The translations under genes and the position numbers were made by a program. Below are positions 1-8,280 of a stretch of DNA of 64,000 nt, one piece after another. The stretch is from Minwuia thermotolerans (GTDB lineage Bacteria; Pseudomonadota; Alphaproteobacteria; Minwuiales; Minwuiaceae): assembly GCA_021604565.1 (NCBI GenBank), contig BQJF01000004.1:1-64000 (forward strand), written 5' to 3'. The stretch's first letter is position 1; each line of letters opens with the position of its first letter. The notes under the pieces were generated by a model. That model searched no databases and was not told where the DNA came from. It was given only the letters and a program-made list of their open reading frames with translations.

Positions 1-121
1 CATCGCCGCAGATCGGGCACTCCAGCAATCCGCGCTCCTTCTGGGACTCGTAATCCTTGCTTGACCCGAACCAGCCTTCGAAGACGTGGTTGTCCGTGCA
101 TTTCAGGTCGAAGCGGATCAT
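1..121 (-). CDS. DUF1178 family protein, N-terminal part (cut by window edge)
   Basis: The minus-strand reading begins at an ATG at 121 and stays open to base 1, giving the first 40 residues. The N-terminus MIRFDLKC followed by the HVFEGWF segment and a CPIC pair (Cys35, Cys38; another Cys at 8) is characteristic of DUF1178, a small alpha/betaproteobacterial family with zinc-ribbon-like cysteines and no established function. The rest of the gene lies outside the window. It is divergent from the methyltransferase at 207. The family call is firm; the function is unknown. Confidence 0.85.
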   Translation of the reverse strand, partial: MIRFDLKCTDNHVFEGWFGSSKDYESQKERGLLECPICGD

Positions 122-206
122 GGTCGGGCATATCCTGCCGGAGACGGTTTGCTGTAGCGCTGTTACATGGCGGCAGACGCGCGATGCCGCAAGGGAATTG
201 AGTGAC

Positions 207-755
207 ATGCATGGTTCCGGAACATTGCTCCCGTCCCCCTGGATCGTGCGCCATCTGCCGCGCGCATCTGCCGGTGAGACCCTGCTGGATCTGGCTGCGG
301 GACGCGGGCGGCATGCCCGACTGGCGCTGACGCTTGGCTATTCTGTGACCGCAGTCGATATCGACACCGAACCGCTGGCCGATCTGGTCGGGGAAGCGGG
401 TGTTTCAGTCCTGCAGGCCGACCTGGAAGGTGCGGACTGGCCTCTGCCGGGCCGGACCTTCGACCGGGTGGTGGTGACCAACTACCTGTGGCGACCGCTG
501 TTTCCTGCACTGATCGGCAGCGTGGCACCTGGCGGTCTGCTGCTCTACGAGACCTTCGCGCTGGGCAACGAGGTGCTGGGCCGCCCGCGCAATCCCGATT
601 TCCTGCTGCGTCGCAACGAACTGATCGAGCAGGTGCGCCCCGATCTGGATGTGGTCGCCTTCGAGGATGTGTCGGAGGCCGGACCACCCGCGGCGGTACG
701 GCAGCGAATTGTCGCCCGCCGCAGGGGAGCCGTGGACGCAAACCGGCCCGGGTGA
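207..755 (+). CDS. Class I SAM-dependent methyltransferase
   Basis: This 182-residue protein has a Rossmann methyltransferase fold. Motif I is LLDLAAGRGRHA (about residues 27-38), followed by the acidic end of beta-2 in AVDID and a later GGLLLYETF strand. I chose the ATG at 207 because AAGGGA lies about 10 bases upstream and the domain starts a few residues later; the frame is open back to 57, but that part reads into the divergent DUF1178 gene. The substrate cannot be told from sequence. It resembles small tellurite-resistance/TehB-like methyltransferases, and the natural substrate could be a small metabolite. An aspartoacylase-like gene follows after 40 bases on the same strand. Confidence 0.8.
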   Translation: MHGSGTLLPSPWIVRHLPRASAGETLLDLAAGRGRHARLALTLGYSVTAVDIDTEPLADLVGEAGVSVLQADLEGADWPLPGRTFDRVVVTNYLWRPLFPALIGSVAPGGLLLYETFALGNEVLGRPRNPDFLLRRNELIEQVRPDLDVVAFEDVSEAGPPAAVRQRIVARRRGAVDANRPG

Positions 756-795
756 TAGGTAAACCTGTCGCCCGCGCACCATCGGATCGCATCAC

Positions 796-1782
796 ATGAA
801 CAGCCTCCGGGGCCTGGACCAGCTCCAGCCCGTCGATATCTCGGCCTATGCCCGGGGCAACCTGGGTGTCAGTCACGCCCACCGCTTCGACAGCGGTCGT
901 GCGGGCCACGATGTGGTCGTGCTGGGGCTGGTGCATGGCAATGAGCTCTGCGGCGCCCATGCCCTGAAGCGGCTGCTTGATCTGGAAATCAGGCCCCGTC
1001 AGGGATCGCTGACGATCTGTTTCGCGAACGTTGCGGCCTACGGGACCTACGACAGCAAGGTACCCACCCGGGCCCGGTTCGTGGACGAGGACATGAACCG
1101 TGTCTGGGATCATGCCACGCTGGATGGACCGCGAAACAGCGCGGAGCTGGCGCGCGCACGGGCCATCCGGCCCCTGGTGACCGGGGCGACCCGTCTGCTG
1201 GATATCCATTCCATGCAATCGGGGGGGGAGCCACTGATGCTCAGTGGCATGACCCGGCGCGGGCAGCAACTCGCCATGGAGATGGGCTTTCCCCACCTTG
1301 TCATCGCCGACGGAGGCCACGCCTCGGGACGGCGGTTGCGCGATCATGGTGCCTTCGCGGACCCGGAGGCCGACGCCACCGCCCTGCTGGCGGAGTGCGG
1401 GCAACACCAGAGTCCGACGGCGGCGGAGAACGCGATCGAGATCGCGGCCCGCTTTCTGCTGGCGGTCGGCAGCATCGGTCAGGAGACGGCGGAGAGCATC
1501 GCACCGTTCCGCCAGCATGCCCCGTCGAAGCTGATCGAGGTGACGGAGCGCATCACCGTCACCCAGGCCGGGCGCAACGGGTTCCGGTTCGTCGAACCAT
1601 ACGAAAGCCTTGCCACCATTCCCCGTGCCGGGACCGTGATCGCGGAGGAGGGCGGGAAGCCGATCTGCACGCCGCATGACAACTGCGTGCTGATCATGCC
1701 GTCGCGAAGGCTGGTGGCGGGACAGACGGCTGTCCGGCTTGGCCGTGTGGTCGGCCACGACGCACAGCCGCCCGTGGAATGA
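796..1782 (+). CDS. Succinylglutamate desuccinylase/aspartoacylase family zinc hydrolase
   Basis: The 328-residue protein belongs to the AstE/AspA branch of the M14 zinc carboxypeptidase fold, which deacylates N-acylated amino acids or related amides. The zinc-binding HGNE motif is visible in GLVHGNELCGAH (about residues 49-60), and the third ligand histidine in LLDIHSM near residue 137. The length fits the family. Its stop codon overlaps the region before the AbrB membrane protein, so the two are probably co-transcribed; this suggests uptake or export linked to an N-acyl compound (inference). The exact substrate is not determined by the visible motifs. Confidence 0.85.
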   Translation: MNSLRGLDQLQPVDISAYARGNLGVSHAHRFDSGRAGHDVVVLGLVHGNELCGAHALKRLLDLEIRPRQGSLTICFANVAAYGTYDSKVPTRARFVDEDMNRVWDHATLDGPRNSAELARARAIRPLVTGATRLLDIHSMQSGGEPLMLSGMTRRGQQLAMEMGFPHLVIADGGHASGRRLRDHGAFADPEADATALLAECGQHQSPTAAENAIEIAARFLLAVGSIGQETAESIAPFRQHAPSKLIEVTERITVTQAGRNGFRFVEPYESLATIPRAGTVIAEEGGKPICTPHDNCVLIMPSRRLVAGQTAVRLGRVVGHDAQPPVE

Positions 1783-1789
1783 CCGCTTC

Positions 1790-2851
1790 GTGACCGCAAC
1801 GACCACCGAGACCGCTCCCCCGGCCCGCCTGCGCGATCAGGCGATGGCCCTGGGGGTCGGCGCCCTGGGTGGCGGTCTGTTCTTCGCGCTCGCCATGCCG
1901 CTGGCCTGGATGATGGGCTCGATGGTGTTTGTCTCCATCCTGGCCCTCTCCGGCCGGACACCCGTGGTGAACAAGCGGTTCCGCGGCGTGATGGTTGCCA
2001 TCCTGGGGGTCTTCCTGGGCAGTGCCTTCTCCCCCGAAGTCGTCGACCGTGCCGTCCAGTGGGCGCAGGCCCTGCTGGTGCTGTTCGTCTACATCGTGAT
2101 CGGCAGCGGGATCGTCTATCTCTACCTGCGGCGGGTGGCGAAGTTCGATCCGGTGACCAGCTATTTCGCCTCCACCCCCGGCGGCCTGAGCGAGATGGTG
2201 CTGGCGAGCGAGGCGATGGGCGGCGATCCGCGCCGGGTCTCGCTGGTCCATACCACCCGCGTGCTGCTGATCGTGCTGATCATCCCCTTCTGGTTCCGGC
2301 TGGTGATGGATGTCGATGTACCTGCCATGATGCCGCCGCGCGAAGGGGTGGTGCCCGAGGTTCAGGACTGGCTGATCCTGATAGCCTGCGCCGCCATCGG
2401 CTGGCCGCTGGCAAAGCTGTGCCGCATTCCCGCGGCGGCGCTGGTCGGGCCGATGATCGTCTCCGCCGTCGCCCATCTGCTGGGGCTGACCTATGTCACG
2501 CCGCCCCCGATTGCCGTTGCTGCCGGACAGCTCGTGCTGGGTGCCTCCGTGGGGTGCCGGTTTGCGGGCACGGCCCTGACGCTGGTCTGGCAGACCGTGC
2601 GTACGGCCTTCGTGACGACCCTGATGCTGCTGGGTCTTGCCATCATCGCCATGCTGCTGTTCAGCGACATGATCGGGGTTCAGCCGGAAGCCATGGCACT
2701 GGTGCTGTCACCGGGGGGCCTGGCGGAGATGTCGCTGATTGCGCTGGCGCTCGGCATCGACACCGCTTTCGTCAGCACCATGCATGTCTTTCGCATTGCG
2801 ATTGTCGTGATCCTTGCCCCCAGCCTCTACCGCATCTTCAGGCGCGGCTAG
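1790..2851 (+). CDS. AbrB family integral membrane protein
   Basis: This is a 353-residue, very hydrophobic protein with about ten membrane segments arranged as two similar halves, each with a Pro/Gly-rich turn (LSEMVLASEAMGGD in the first half, LAEMSLIALALGID in the second). This internal duplication is the hallmark of the AbrB / putative ammonia monooxygenase membrane family. The members are unrelated to the AbrB DNA-binding protein and their transport substrate is unknown. I placed the start at the GTG at 1790, eight bases after the preceding stop, because upstream in-frame codons lie inside the aspartoacylase gene. Its 3' end overlaps the convergent DUF2306 gene by 14 bases. Confidence 0.8.
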   Translation: MTATTTETAPPARLRDQAMALGVGALGGGLFFALAMPLAWMMGSMVFVSILALSGRTPVVNKRFRGVMVAILGVFLGSAFSPEVVDRAVQWAQALLVLFVYIVIGSGIVYLYLRRVAKFDPVTSYFASTPGGLSEMVLASEAMGGDPRRVSLVHTTRVLLIVLIIPFWFRLVMDVDVPAMMPPREGVVPEVQDWLILIACAAIGWPLAKLCRIPAAALVGPMIVSAVAHLLGLTYVTPPPIAVAAGQLVLGASVGCRFAGTALTLVWQTVRTAFVTTLMLLGLAIIAMLLFSDMIGVQPEAMALVLSPGGLAEMSLIALALGIDTAFVSTMHVFRIAIVVILAPSLYRIFRRG

Positions 2852-3305
2852 ACTGCACCAGATCCTGCCGTCGTTCCCGGTTGCGGACAGCCTGGCGGTG
2901 CAGCGGAAGGGTCGCCACGATCAGGATGGCCCAGAAGGCGGCCAGGATCAGTGCGTGGATGCCGGATGACAGTTCCAGCCCGTGCCGCGCGGCGGCCATC
3001 CAGCCTGCGGTGACCAGCCCGCCCCAGGTGTTGATCATGAACAGCGCATGCTCCGTGTAGCGGCCCCGGCGTGCGCGCCAGACGCCAAGCGCCAGATTGG
3101 CCAGCACGAACACGGACAGCCCGTGCAGGAAGTTGAAGCCGCCCGTGGCCGACTGCAGGAAGAAGGAACTGACCGCCGCCAGGGCCATTGCGGCAACCCA
3201 GGCCCGGCCCAGCAGGCGGTGACCGCTGCCCCGCTTGCGCCGGACGATCTGGATTCCGCCGATCAGGATGGCGATGATGGCGACCGTGACATGCAGTTGT
3301 TCCAT
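2838..3305 (-). CDS. DUF2306-like four-helix membrane protein
   Basis: The protein has 155 residues and four predicted membrane helices (about 4-18, 35-55, 63-80, 115-140), beginning MEQLHVTVAIIAILIGG. The pattern of a short loop GRAWVAAM after helix 1 and HGLSVFVLANLALG after helix 2 matches DUF2306 membrane proteins, which are of unknown function and have haem- or quinone-protein-like histidines. The start at 3305 is preceded by GGGAGAGAC; the frame continues upstream but that part is arginine-rich and not membrane-like. It is convergent with, and overlaps, the AbrB gene. The function is unknown. Confidence 0.65.
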   Translation of the reverse strand: MEQLHVTVAIIAILIGGIQIVRRKRGSGHRLLGRAWVAAMALAAVSSFFLQSATGGFNFLHGLSVFVLANLALGVWRARRGRYTEHALFMINTWGGLVTAGWMAAARHGLELSSGIHALILAAFWAILIVATLPLHRQAVRNRERRQDLVQSSRA

Positions 3306-3524
3306 GTGTCTCTCCCGTCTCTGAAACGCGTTGCCGACATCTTGGCGTGGGGGCCTGCGAGGGAAAGCTGCCGTACGTGGAACGGCGCGCTGCATGCGTG
3401 AAACGCGTCGGTGCATTTCACGCAACGTGGAGTGCGCGGGAGTGGCGGAGGGCGACAATCCGCTCACTGGTTCCGGACACGGGTCGGTGCCATGTCAGGG
3501 GTTCGGCATCCACAGGAGGCACCG

Positions 3525-3842
3525 ATGCAGACCCGCAATCCGCTGTTCGACGACCTGTCCCGCCTGATGACATCCGCCGCCGGTACCTTCCAGGGTGCGC
3601 GCGACGAGATGGAGGGTATTGTCCGTACACGGCTGGAGCGGATACTGGCCGACATGGACTTGGTGGACCGGGAAAGCTTCGAGACCGTGCGCGAGATGGC
3701 GGCGGAGGCCCGGCTGGAGAACGAGCGGCTGGCCGCCGAGCTGGCTGACCTGAAGACGGAGCTTGCCGCGCTGAAGCAGGCAAAGCCCGCACCGCGCCGC
3801 AAGTCACCCGCCGCCGCAAAAAAGTCCGCGCCGGAGGACTGA
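3525..3842 (+). CDS. ubiK: Ubiquinone biosynthesis accessory factor UbiK
   Basis: This 105-residue protein starts MQTRNPLFDDLSRLM, has an alanine-rich amphipathic first helix, and then a long charged coiled coil (about residues 40-85) with the family signature in RESFETVREMA and RLENERLAAELADLK. It ends in a basic Lys/Ala/Pro tail. UbiK (BMFP/YqiC) is a membrane-associated trimeric factor that assists aerobic ubiquinone synthesis through UbiJ. A strong AGGAGG at 3513-3518 fixes the start at 3525. A YbjN gene follows on the same strand, as is common in alphaproteobacteria. Confidence 0.88.
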   Translation: MQTRNPLFDDLSRLMTSAAGTFQGARDEMEGIVRTRLERILADMDLVDRESFETVREMAAEARLENERLAAELADLKTELAALKQAKPAPRRKSPAAAKKSAPED

Positions 3843-3975
3843 ACCGGCTTTCCCTGCTTGACGGCGACTCCTGGCACTCCGTAGCCTCTATCTAGCGCGT
3901 TGATTCGCTGCGCGCACAACATGTGACCGTTGGATGACGGGCTCATCCCGGTCACGGTATCGGAGGACGGTCGCC

Positions 3976-4479
3976 ATGGGCATGATGATCGAACTCGCCG
4001 ACCCCACCGTCACCAATCCGCTCGATTTCGTCGAAGCGTTCATTGATGCCAACGAATGGGCATCGGAGCGCACCGGCGAGGACGAGCTTGCGGTGGTCGT
4101 GACCGGCAAGTGGTGTGACTTCAACGTCTGGGTTTCCTGGCGGCCGGAGATCGGTGGGCTGCATTTCGCCTGCGTCTTCGGCAACAAGTTCCCTGCGGGC
4201 AAGCATTCCGAACTGCACGCCCTGCTGGTGCTGGCCAACGAGAAGATGAGCGTCGGTCACTTCGACCTCTGGGCGGACGAGCAGTTGCTGCTGTTCCGCC
4301 ATACCCTGCTGCTGGGCCGTGATGCCGAACTGGAGCTGGATCCGCTGGAGATGCTGTTCGAGATCGCCTTCTCCGAATGCGAACGGTTCTATCCGGCGGT
4401 ACAACTGGTCCTCTGGGGGGGCAAGAGCGCCCAGGAAGCGGTGGACGCCGCCCTGATGGAGTGCGTCGGGGAAGCCTGA
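3976..4479 (+). CDS. YbjN domain-containing protein
   Basis: The 167-residue protein has the YbjN fold (related to type III secretion chaperones). It starts with a conserved NPLDFVEAFIDANEW helix, continues with an alternating beta sheet, and has the typical C-terminal helix ECERFYPAVQLVLWGGKSAQEAVDAAL (given here in part: ECERFYPAVQLVLWGG). A GGAGG ten bases upstream supports the ATG at 3976. The family acts as a putative sensory or motility regulator in enterobacteria, but its molecular role is not established. The placement just after ubiK is conserved in this class, although proC, which often follows, is absent here. Confidence 0.85.
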   Translation: MGMMIELADPTVTNPLDFVEAFIDANEWASERTGEDELAVVVTGKWCDFNVWVSWRPEIGGLHFACVFGNKFPAGKHSELHALLVLANEKMSVGHFDLWADEQLLLFRHTLLLGRDAELELDPLEMLFEIAFSECERFYPAVQLVLWGGKSAQEAVDAALMECVGEA

Positions 4480-4582
4480 CCGCACCTGACTGGATGCCGG
4501 GCTGCTGGCCTGCACCCTCTGCACTTGACGTTGCGCGCCCCGGTGCGGATCAATGGTCCAGCATTTCGGGGAGGCGAGCGAC

Positions 4583-6328
4583 ATGGCGAACGAACATGAT
4601 CTGGTGCTGCGCGGCGGCACTCTGGTTGATGGCACCGGCAGCGAACCACGGCAGGCCGATGTGGCCGTCAGCGACGGACGCATCACCCATGTCGGCACCG
4701 TCACCGGTTCCGGCGCGGAGGAGATCGACGCCCGTGACCGTATCGTCACCCCAGGCTTCGTCGACATTCACACCCACTATGATGGCCAGGCAAGCTGGGA
4801 CCAGCACCTGACGCCGTCCTCCCTGCACGGGGTGACCACCGTGCTGATGGGCAACTGCGGTGTAGGTTTCGCGCCCTGCCGGGAGGCGGACCACGACCGG
4901 CTGATCCGCCTGATGGAGGGTGTGGAGGACATTCCCGGTGCCGTGCTGGCTGAGGGGCTGGCCTGGAACTGGGAGAGCTTTCCCGACTACCTGAATGCCC
5001 TGGATGCCGTACCGCACGACATTGATTTCGGCGCGCAGGTGCCGCATGGGGCGCTGCGGGTCTACGTGATGGGCGAACGCGGTGCCAACCGCGAACCCGC
5101 CACGGCGGAGGAAATCGCGGAGATGGCGCGGCTGGCGCGACAGGGTGTCGAGGCCGGGGCGCTTGGGTTCTCCACCTCCCGCACGCTGAACCACCGCACC
5201 AGTGATGGCCAGCCGACACCGACCCTGAACGCGGAGGCGGACGAGCTGGTCGGTATCGCCAACGGGCTTGGCGCGGCGGGACGCGGCGTGCTGCAGATGG
5301 TCTCCGATCTGAAGCATCAGGATGATGAATTCGCCATCTTCAAGCGGATGGTTCGGGAGTCCGGACGGCCCATGTCCATCTCCGTCGCGCAGAACGCGCG
5401 CTGGCCCGATGCCTGGCGGGACACGCTGGATCTCATCGGCAGGGCGGCGGAGCAGGAAGGGCTGCCGATGCGCGCCCAGGTCTGCGGTCGCCCGGTTGGG
5501 ATCTTGCTGGGCTTCGAGCTGACGATGAACCCGTTCTCCGATTACCCGGCATGGAAGGCGATTGCCGATCTGCCGGTGGCGGAACGGCTGACGGCCGCGA
5601 CCGACCCGGCCATGCGCGACAGCCTGCTGGCCCAGGGACCGGAGGCGGCGAGCGGCTTCGCGCGGCACGTGCTGGCCGATTTCGACAACATGTTCGTGCT
5701 GGGTGACGCACCGAACTACGAACCGGAGGTCAGCGACAGCCTGGGTGCCCGCGCCCGCGCGCGTGGCGTGCCGCCGCAATTGCTGGTCTGGGAGGCCCTG
5801 TCGGCCAATGGCGGGCGCGGCATGGTCTATGTGCCGTTCCTGAACTACGCGGGCTATGACCTGGACCCGAGCTACCGGATGCTGACCGATGCCCATACCA
5901 TTCCCGGCCTGGGGGATGGCGGGGCGCATGTCGGGTTGATCTGCGACGGCAGCTTCCCGACATCGATGCTGACGCTCTGGACCCGCGACCGCACGCGCGG
6001 GCCGAAGCTGCCGCTGGAGTGGGTGATCAAGGCCCAGTGCCGCGATACGGCGGAGGCCGTGGGCCTGTTCGACCGGGGACTGGTGGCACCGGGCATGAAG
6101 GCCGACCTGAACGTCATCGACTATGCCAACCTGACCCTGCACGCGCCGGAAGTGCTCTATGACCTGCCTGCAGGCGGGCGGCGGCTGATGCAGCGGGCCA
6201 GCGGCTATGACGCCACCATCGTGTCCGGCCAGATCATCCGTCGTGAAGGCAATGCGATGGATGCTCTTCCCGGCAAGCTGTTGCGCGGCGGCACGGCCAT
6301 GCCCTCCAACCTGAAGGTTGCTTCCTGA
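4583..6328 (+). CDS. N-acyl-D-amino-acid deacylase family amidohydrolase (D-aminoacylase)
   Basis: This 581-residue amidohydrolase-superfamily enzyme has the N-terminal beta strand [13 protein letters not shown] and the metal-binding HxH of strand 1 in DIHTHYDG (His63, His65). It also has an NCGVGFAPC segment near residue 95 typical of D-aminoacylases, a late GDGGAHVGL motif and a C-terminal beta domain. The family hydrolyses N-acyl-D-amino acids or related cyclic and acyl amides. GGGGAGG precedes the ATG at 4583. The stop overlaps the start of the 2-hydroxyacid dehydrogenase (TGATG), so the two are translationally coupled; the dehydrogenase could act on the 2-oxo or 2-hydroxy acid from the freed amino acid (inference). 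The true substrate is unknown. Confidence 0.85.
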   Translation: MANEHDLVLRGGTLVDGTGSEPRQADVAVSDGRITHVGTVTGSGAEEIDARDRIVTPGFVDIHTHYDGQASWDQHLTPSSLHGVTTVLMGNCGVGFAPCREADHDRLIRLMEGVEDIPGAVLAEGLAWNWESFPDYLNALDAVPHDIDFGAQVPHGALRVYVMGERGANREPATAEEIAEMARLARQGVEAGALGFSTSRTLNHRTSDGQPTPTLNAEADELVGIANGLGAAGRGVLQMVSDLKHQDDEFAIFKRMVRESGRPMSISVAQNARWPDAWRDTLDLIGRAAEQEGLPMRAQVCGRPVGILLGFELTMNPFSDYPAWKAIADLPVAERLTAATDPAMRDSLLAQGPEAASGFARHVLADFDNMFVLGDAPNYEPEVSDSLGARARARGVPPQLLVWEALSANGGRGMVYVPFLNYAGYDLDPSYRMLTDAHTIPGLGDGGAHVGLICDGSFPTSMLTLWTRDRTRGPKLPLEWVIKAQCRDTAEAVGLFDRGLVAPGMKADLNVIDYANLTLHAPEVLYDLPAGGRRLMQRASGYDATIVSGQIIRREGNAMDALPGKLLRGGTAMPSNLKVAS

Positions 6329-7275
6329 TGCCGGATCGGATTCACGTCTTCTCCAAGTTCAACGACCGGGTCGTCGGACCGCTGGCGGAGAACTTCCCGG
6401 GCGCCGAGATCATCCGTCTGGACGATGATGCCGCCTTCGCCGCCGGTCTGCCGGAGGCAGAGTTCCTGATGGCATTGAAACCGCCGCGTGGTCACTGGGG
6501 CACGGCGGGCAAGCTGCGCCTGTTGCAGAGCTTCGGGGCCGGGATCGACCACCTGATGCCGCTGGACGGATTGCGCAGGGAAACCGTCGTCTGCAACGCG
6601 GCGGGGCTGGCGGCGGGGACAATGGGGGAGTTCGCGCTGACCCTGACCCTGATGCTGATCAAGCGCATGGACTGGGCCAACACGGGCCACCGTGCATCGA
6701 CCTGGCGTCAGTTCATGCCGGGCACCGCAGCGGGTTCCACCATCGGTATCCTGGGGCTGGGCCGGATCGGCGAATCCTTCGCGCAGAAGGCCGGGGCGCT
6801 GGGGATGCGGGTGATCGGCACGCAGCGCCAGCCGCGCGATCTGCTGGGTGTGGACAAGGTGGTGGGTGCGGATCGCACGACCGAGATCGTGGCCGAGTCG
6901 GATGTCGTCGTCTGCATCCTGCCCCTGACCGACGAGACCCGCTACGTGCTGGACGAGCCGATGATGCGCCGCATGAAGCCGGGTGCCAGCCTGATCAACC
7001 TGGGTCGCGGCGGCCTGGTGGACGAACCTGCCCTGATCCGTCTGCTGGAGGAGGGGCACCTGTCCGGTGCCGCGCTGGACGTGTTCGAGCAGGAACCGCT
7101 GCCGTCGGACAATCCGCTCTGGACCGCGCCGAACCTGATCATCACCCCGCATGTCGCAGGCGGCTTCCCCGACTACATGGGCGGCATCAGTCGGCTGTTC
7201 GCGGAGAATGTCCGGGCCTTCGAGGCCGGTGAACCGATGAAGACCCATGTCAAGGACCCCAGCCGGGGTTACTGA
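6328..7275 (+). CDS. D-2-hydroxyacid dehydrogenase (NAD(P)-dependent)
   Basis: This 315-residue member of the D-isomer-specific 2-hydroxyacid dehydrogenase family has the dinucleotide motif GILGLGRIG near residues 138-146. The catalytic Arg is in NLGRGGLVDE (about 225), a Glu follows in FEQEPLP, and the catalytic His is in ITPHVAGG (about 274). It interconverts a 2-oxo acid and a D-2-hydroxy acid (family knowledge). It overlaps the upstream deacylase by one base and is followed 25 bases later by an SDR gene, which suggests one catabolic operon. The substrate is not identifiable; glyoxylate/hydroxypyruvate-reductase-like activity is possible. Confidence 0.85.
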   Translation: MPDRIHVFSKFNDRVVGPLAENFPGAEIIRLDDDAAFAAGLPEAEFLMALKPPRGHWGTAGKLRLLQSFGAGIDHLMPLDGLRRETVVCNAAGLAAGTMGEFALTLTLMLIKRMDWANTGHRASTWRQFMPGTAAGSTIGILGLGRIGESFAQKAGALGMRVIGTQRQPRDLLGVDKVVGADRTTEIVAESDVVVCILPLTDETRYVLDEPMMRRMKPGASLINLGRGGLVDEPALIRLLEEGHLSGAALDVFEQEPLPSDNPLWTAPNLIITPHVAGGFPDYMGGISRLFAENVRAFEAGEPMKTHVKDPSRGY

Positions 7276-7300
7276 TTCACCTCCCGGGAGACTCGCTGCC

Positions 7301-8068
7301 ATGACCGACCTGAAGAACAGGACCGTCCTCATCACCGGTGCCAGCCGAGGCATCGGGGCGGCCATGGTGCGCTGGTTCGCGGGGGAGGGGGCGAATGTGG
7401 TCATGCTGGCGCGCAGTGGTCCGTCGCTCGCCGCACTCTCGGACGAGGTGGCGCAGGCTGGAGGCACGGCGCTGGCGCTGGAGGGTGACGTCAGTGTCTG
7501 GGCCGATTTCGAGCATGCCGTTTCGCAGGCGGTGGCCCGGTTCGGTGCTCTGGACGTTCTGATCAACAACGCCGGGGTGATCGAACCCATTGCCCGGCTG
7601 GCCGACAGCGATCCCGCAGCGTGGGGCCAGGCCATCGATATCAATCTGAAGGGTGTCTATCACGGCCTGCGGGCGGCGATCCCCGTCATGCTCGCCTCCG
7701 GCGGGGGCACGGTGATCAACATCAGTTCCGGCGCCGCCACCAGCGCGCTGGAGGGCTGGAGCCACTATTGCGCCAGCAAGGCTGGCGTGCTGTCGCTGAC
7801 CGCCTGTGCCGCGAAGGAATATGGTCCGCAGGGCATCCGGGTGGTCGGTCTCAGCCCCGGCACCGTGGCGACGGAGATGCAGGTCACCATCAAGGCGTCC
7901 GGCGTCAATCCGGTCAGCCAGCTTGATCCGTCGGTCCACATTCCGCCCGAGTGGGTTGCCCGTGCGGCCGGTTATCTTTGCGGCGACGGCGGCGCGGCCC
8001 ACGAAGGTGTCGATTTCAGACTGCGCGATGCGGACGCGCGCGCGGCAATCGGCCTGCCACGCGATTAG
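7301..8068 (+). CDS. SDR family NAD(P)-dependent oxidoreductase
   Basis: The 255-residue classical short-chain dehydrogenase carries the cofactor motif TGASRGIG at residues 12-19, the NNAG motif at about 88, the catalytic Ser in INISSG and the YxxxK in YCASK near residue 155. An ATG at 7301 with a GGGAG about 15 bases upstream is the best start. It is the last gene of the deacylase / hydroxyacid dehydrogenase operon. Downstream lies a palindromic repeat cluster and the convergent ABC transporter. SDR substrate specificity cannot be read from the motifs. Confidence 0.82.
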   Translation: MTDLKNRTVLITGASRGIGAAMVRWFAGEGANVVMLARSGPSLAALSDEVAQAGGTALALEGDVSVWADFEHAVSQAVARFGALDVLINNAGVIEPIARLADSDPAAWGQAIDINLKGVYHGLRAAIPVMLASGGGTVINISSGAATSALEGWSHYCASKAGVLSLTACAAKEYGPQGIRVVGLSPGTVATEMQVTIKASGVNPVSQLDPSVHIPPEWVARAAGYLCGDGGAAHEGVDFRLRDADARAAIGLPRD

Positions 8069-8099
8069 ATCAGAAAACCGAACTGTGCCCGGTTCCTGT

Positions 8100-8239
8100 C
8101 TTCCCCCTTGCGGGGGAAGTGGCCGCGTAGCGGTCGATGGGGGGTGAAGCCGAAGACTGCTGCGCTCTTGGTCAGCCATCGCTGTTCGGCTGCGCCGATT
8201 CACCCCCATCCCGACCTTCCCCCGTCGAGGGGGAAGGAG
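8100..8239. repeat. REP-like palindromic repeat pair
   Basis: Two GC-rich hairpins in opposite orientation flank a spacer between convergent genes. The first has 8-base arms (8100-8107 and 8112-8119, CTTCCCCC and its complement). The second, at 8201-8239, ends in a similar palindrome. The 39 bases 8201-8239 recur exactly, in inverted orientation, at 15847-15885. This looks like an intergenic palindromic repeat family dispersed in the genome. It may also help terminate the two converging transcripts, but no T tract is seen. Confidence 0.75.
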
Positions 8240-8280
8240 AAGAGTGGCGGAGCGATTGATGGGATTCCAGAGGCAGCGGA

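Noticed and set aside
163-1806. Long antisense open frame opposite the methyltransferase and aspartoacylase genes
   Set aside because: It is an Arg/Pro/Gly-rich shadow frame of high-GC DNA with no domain, opposite two clear genes.
4550-6142. Long minus-strand frame opposite the D-aminoacylase
   Set aside because: It is a compositional shadow; the opposite strand has clear amidohydrolase motifs.
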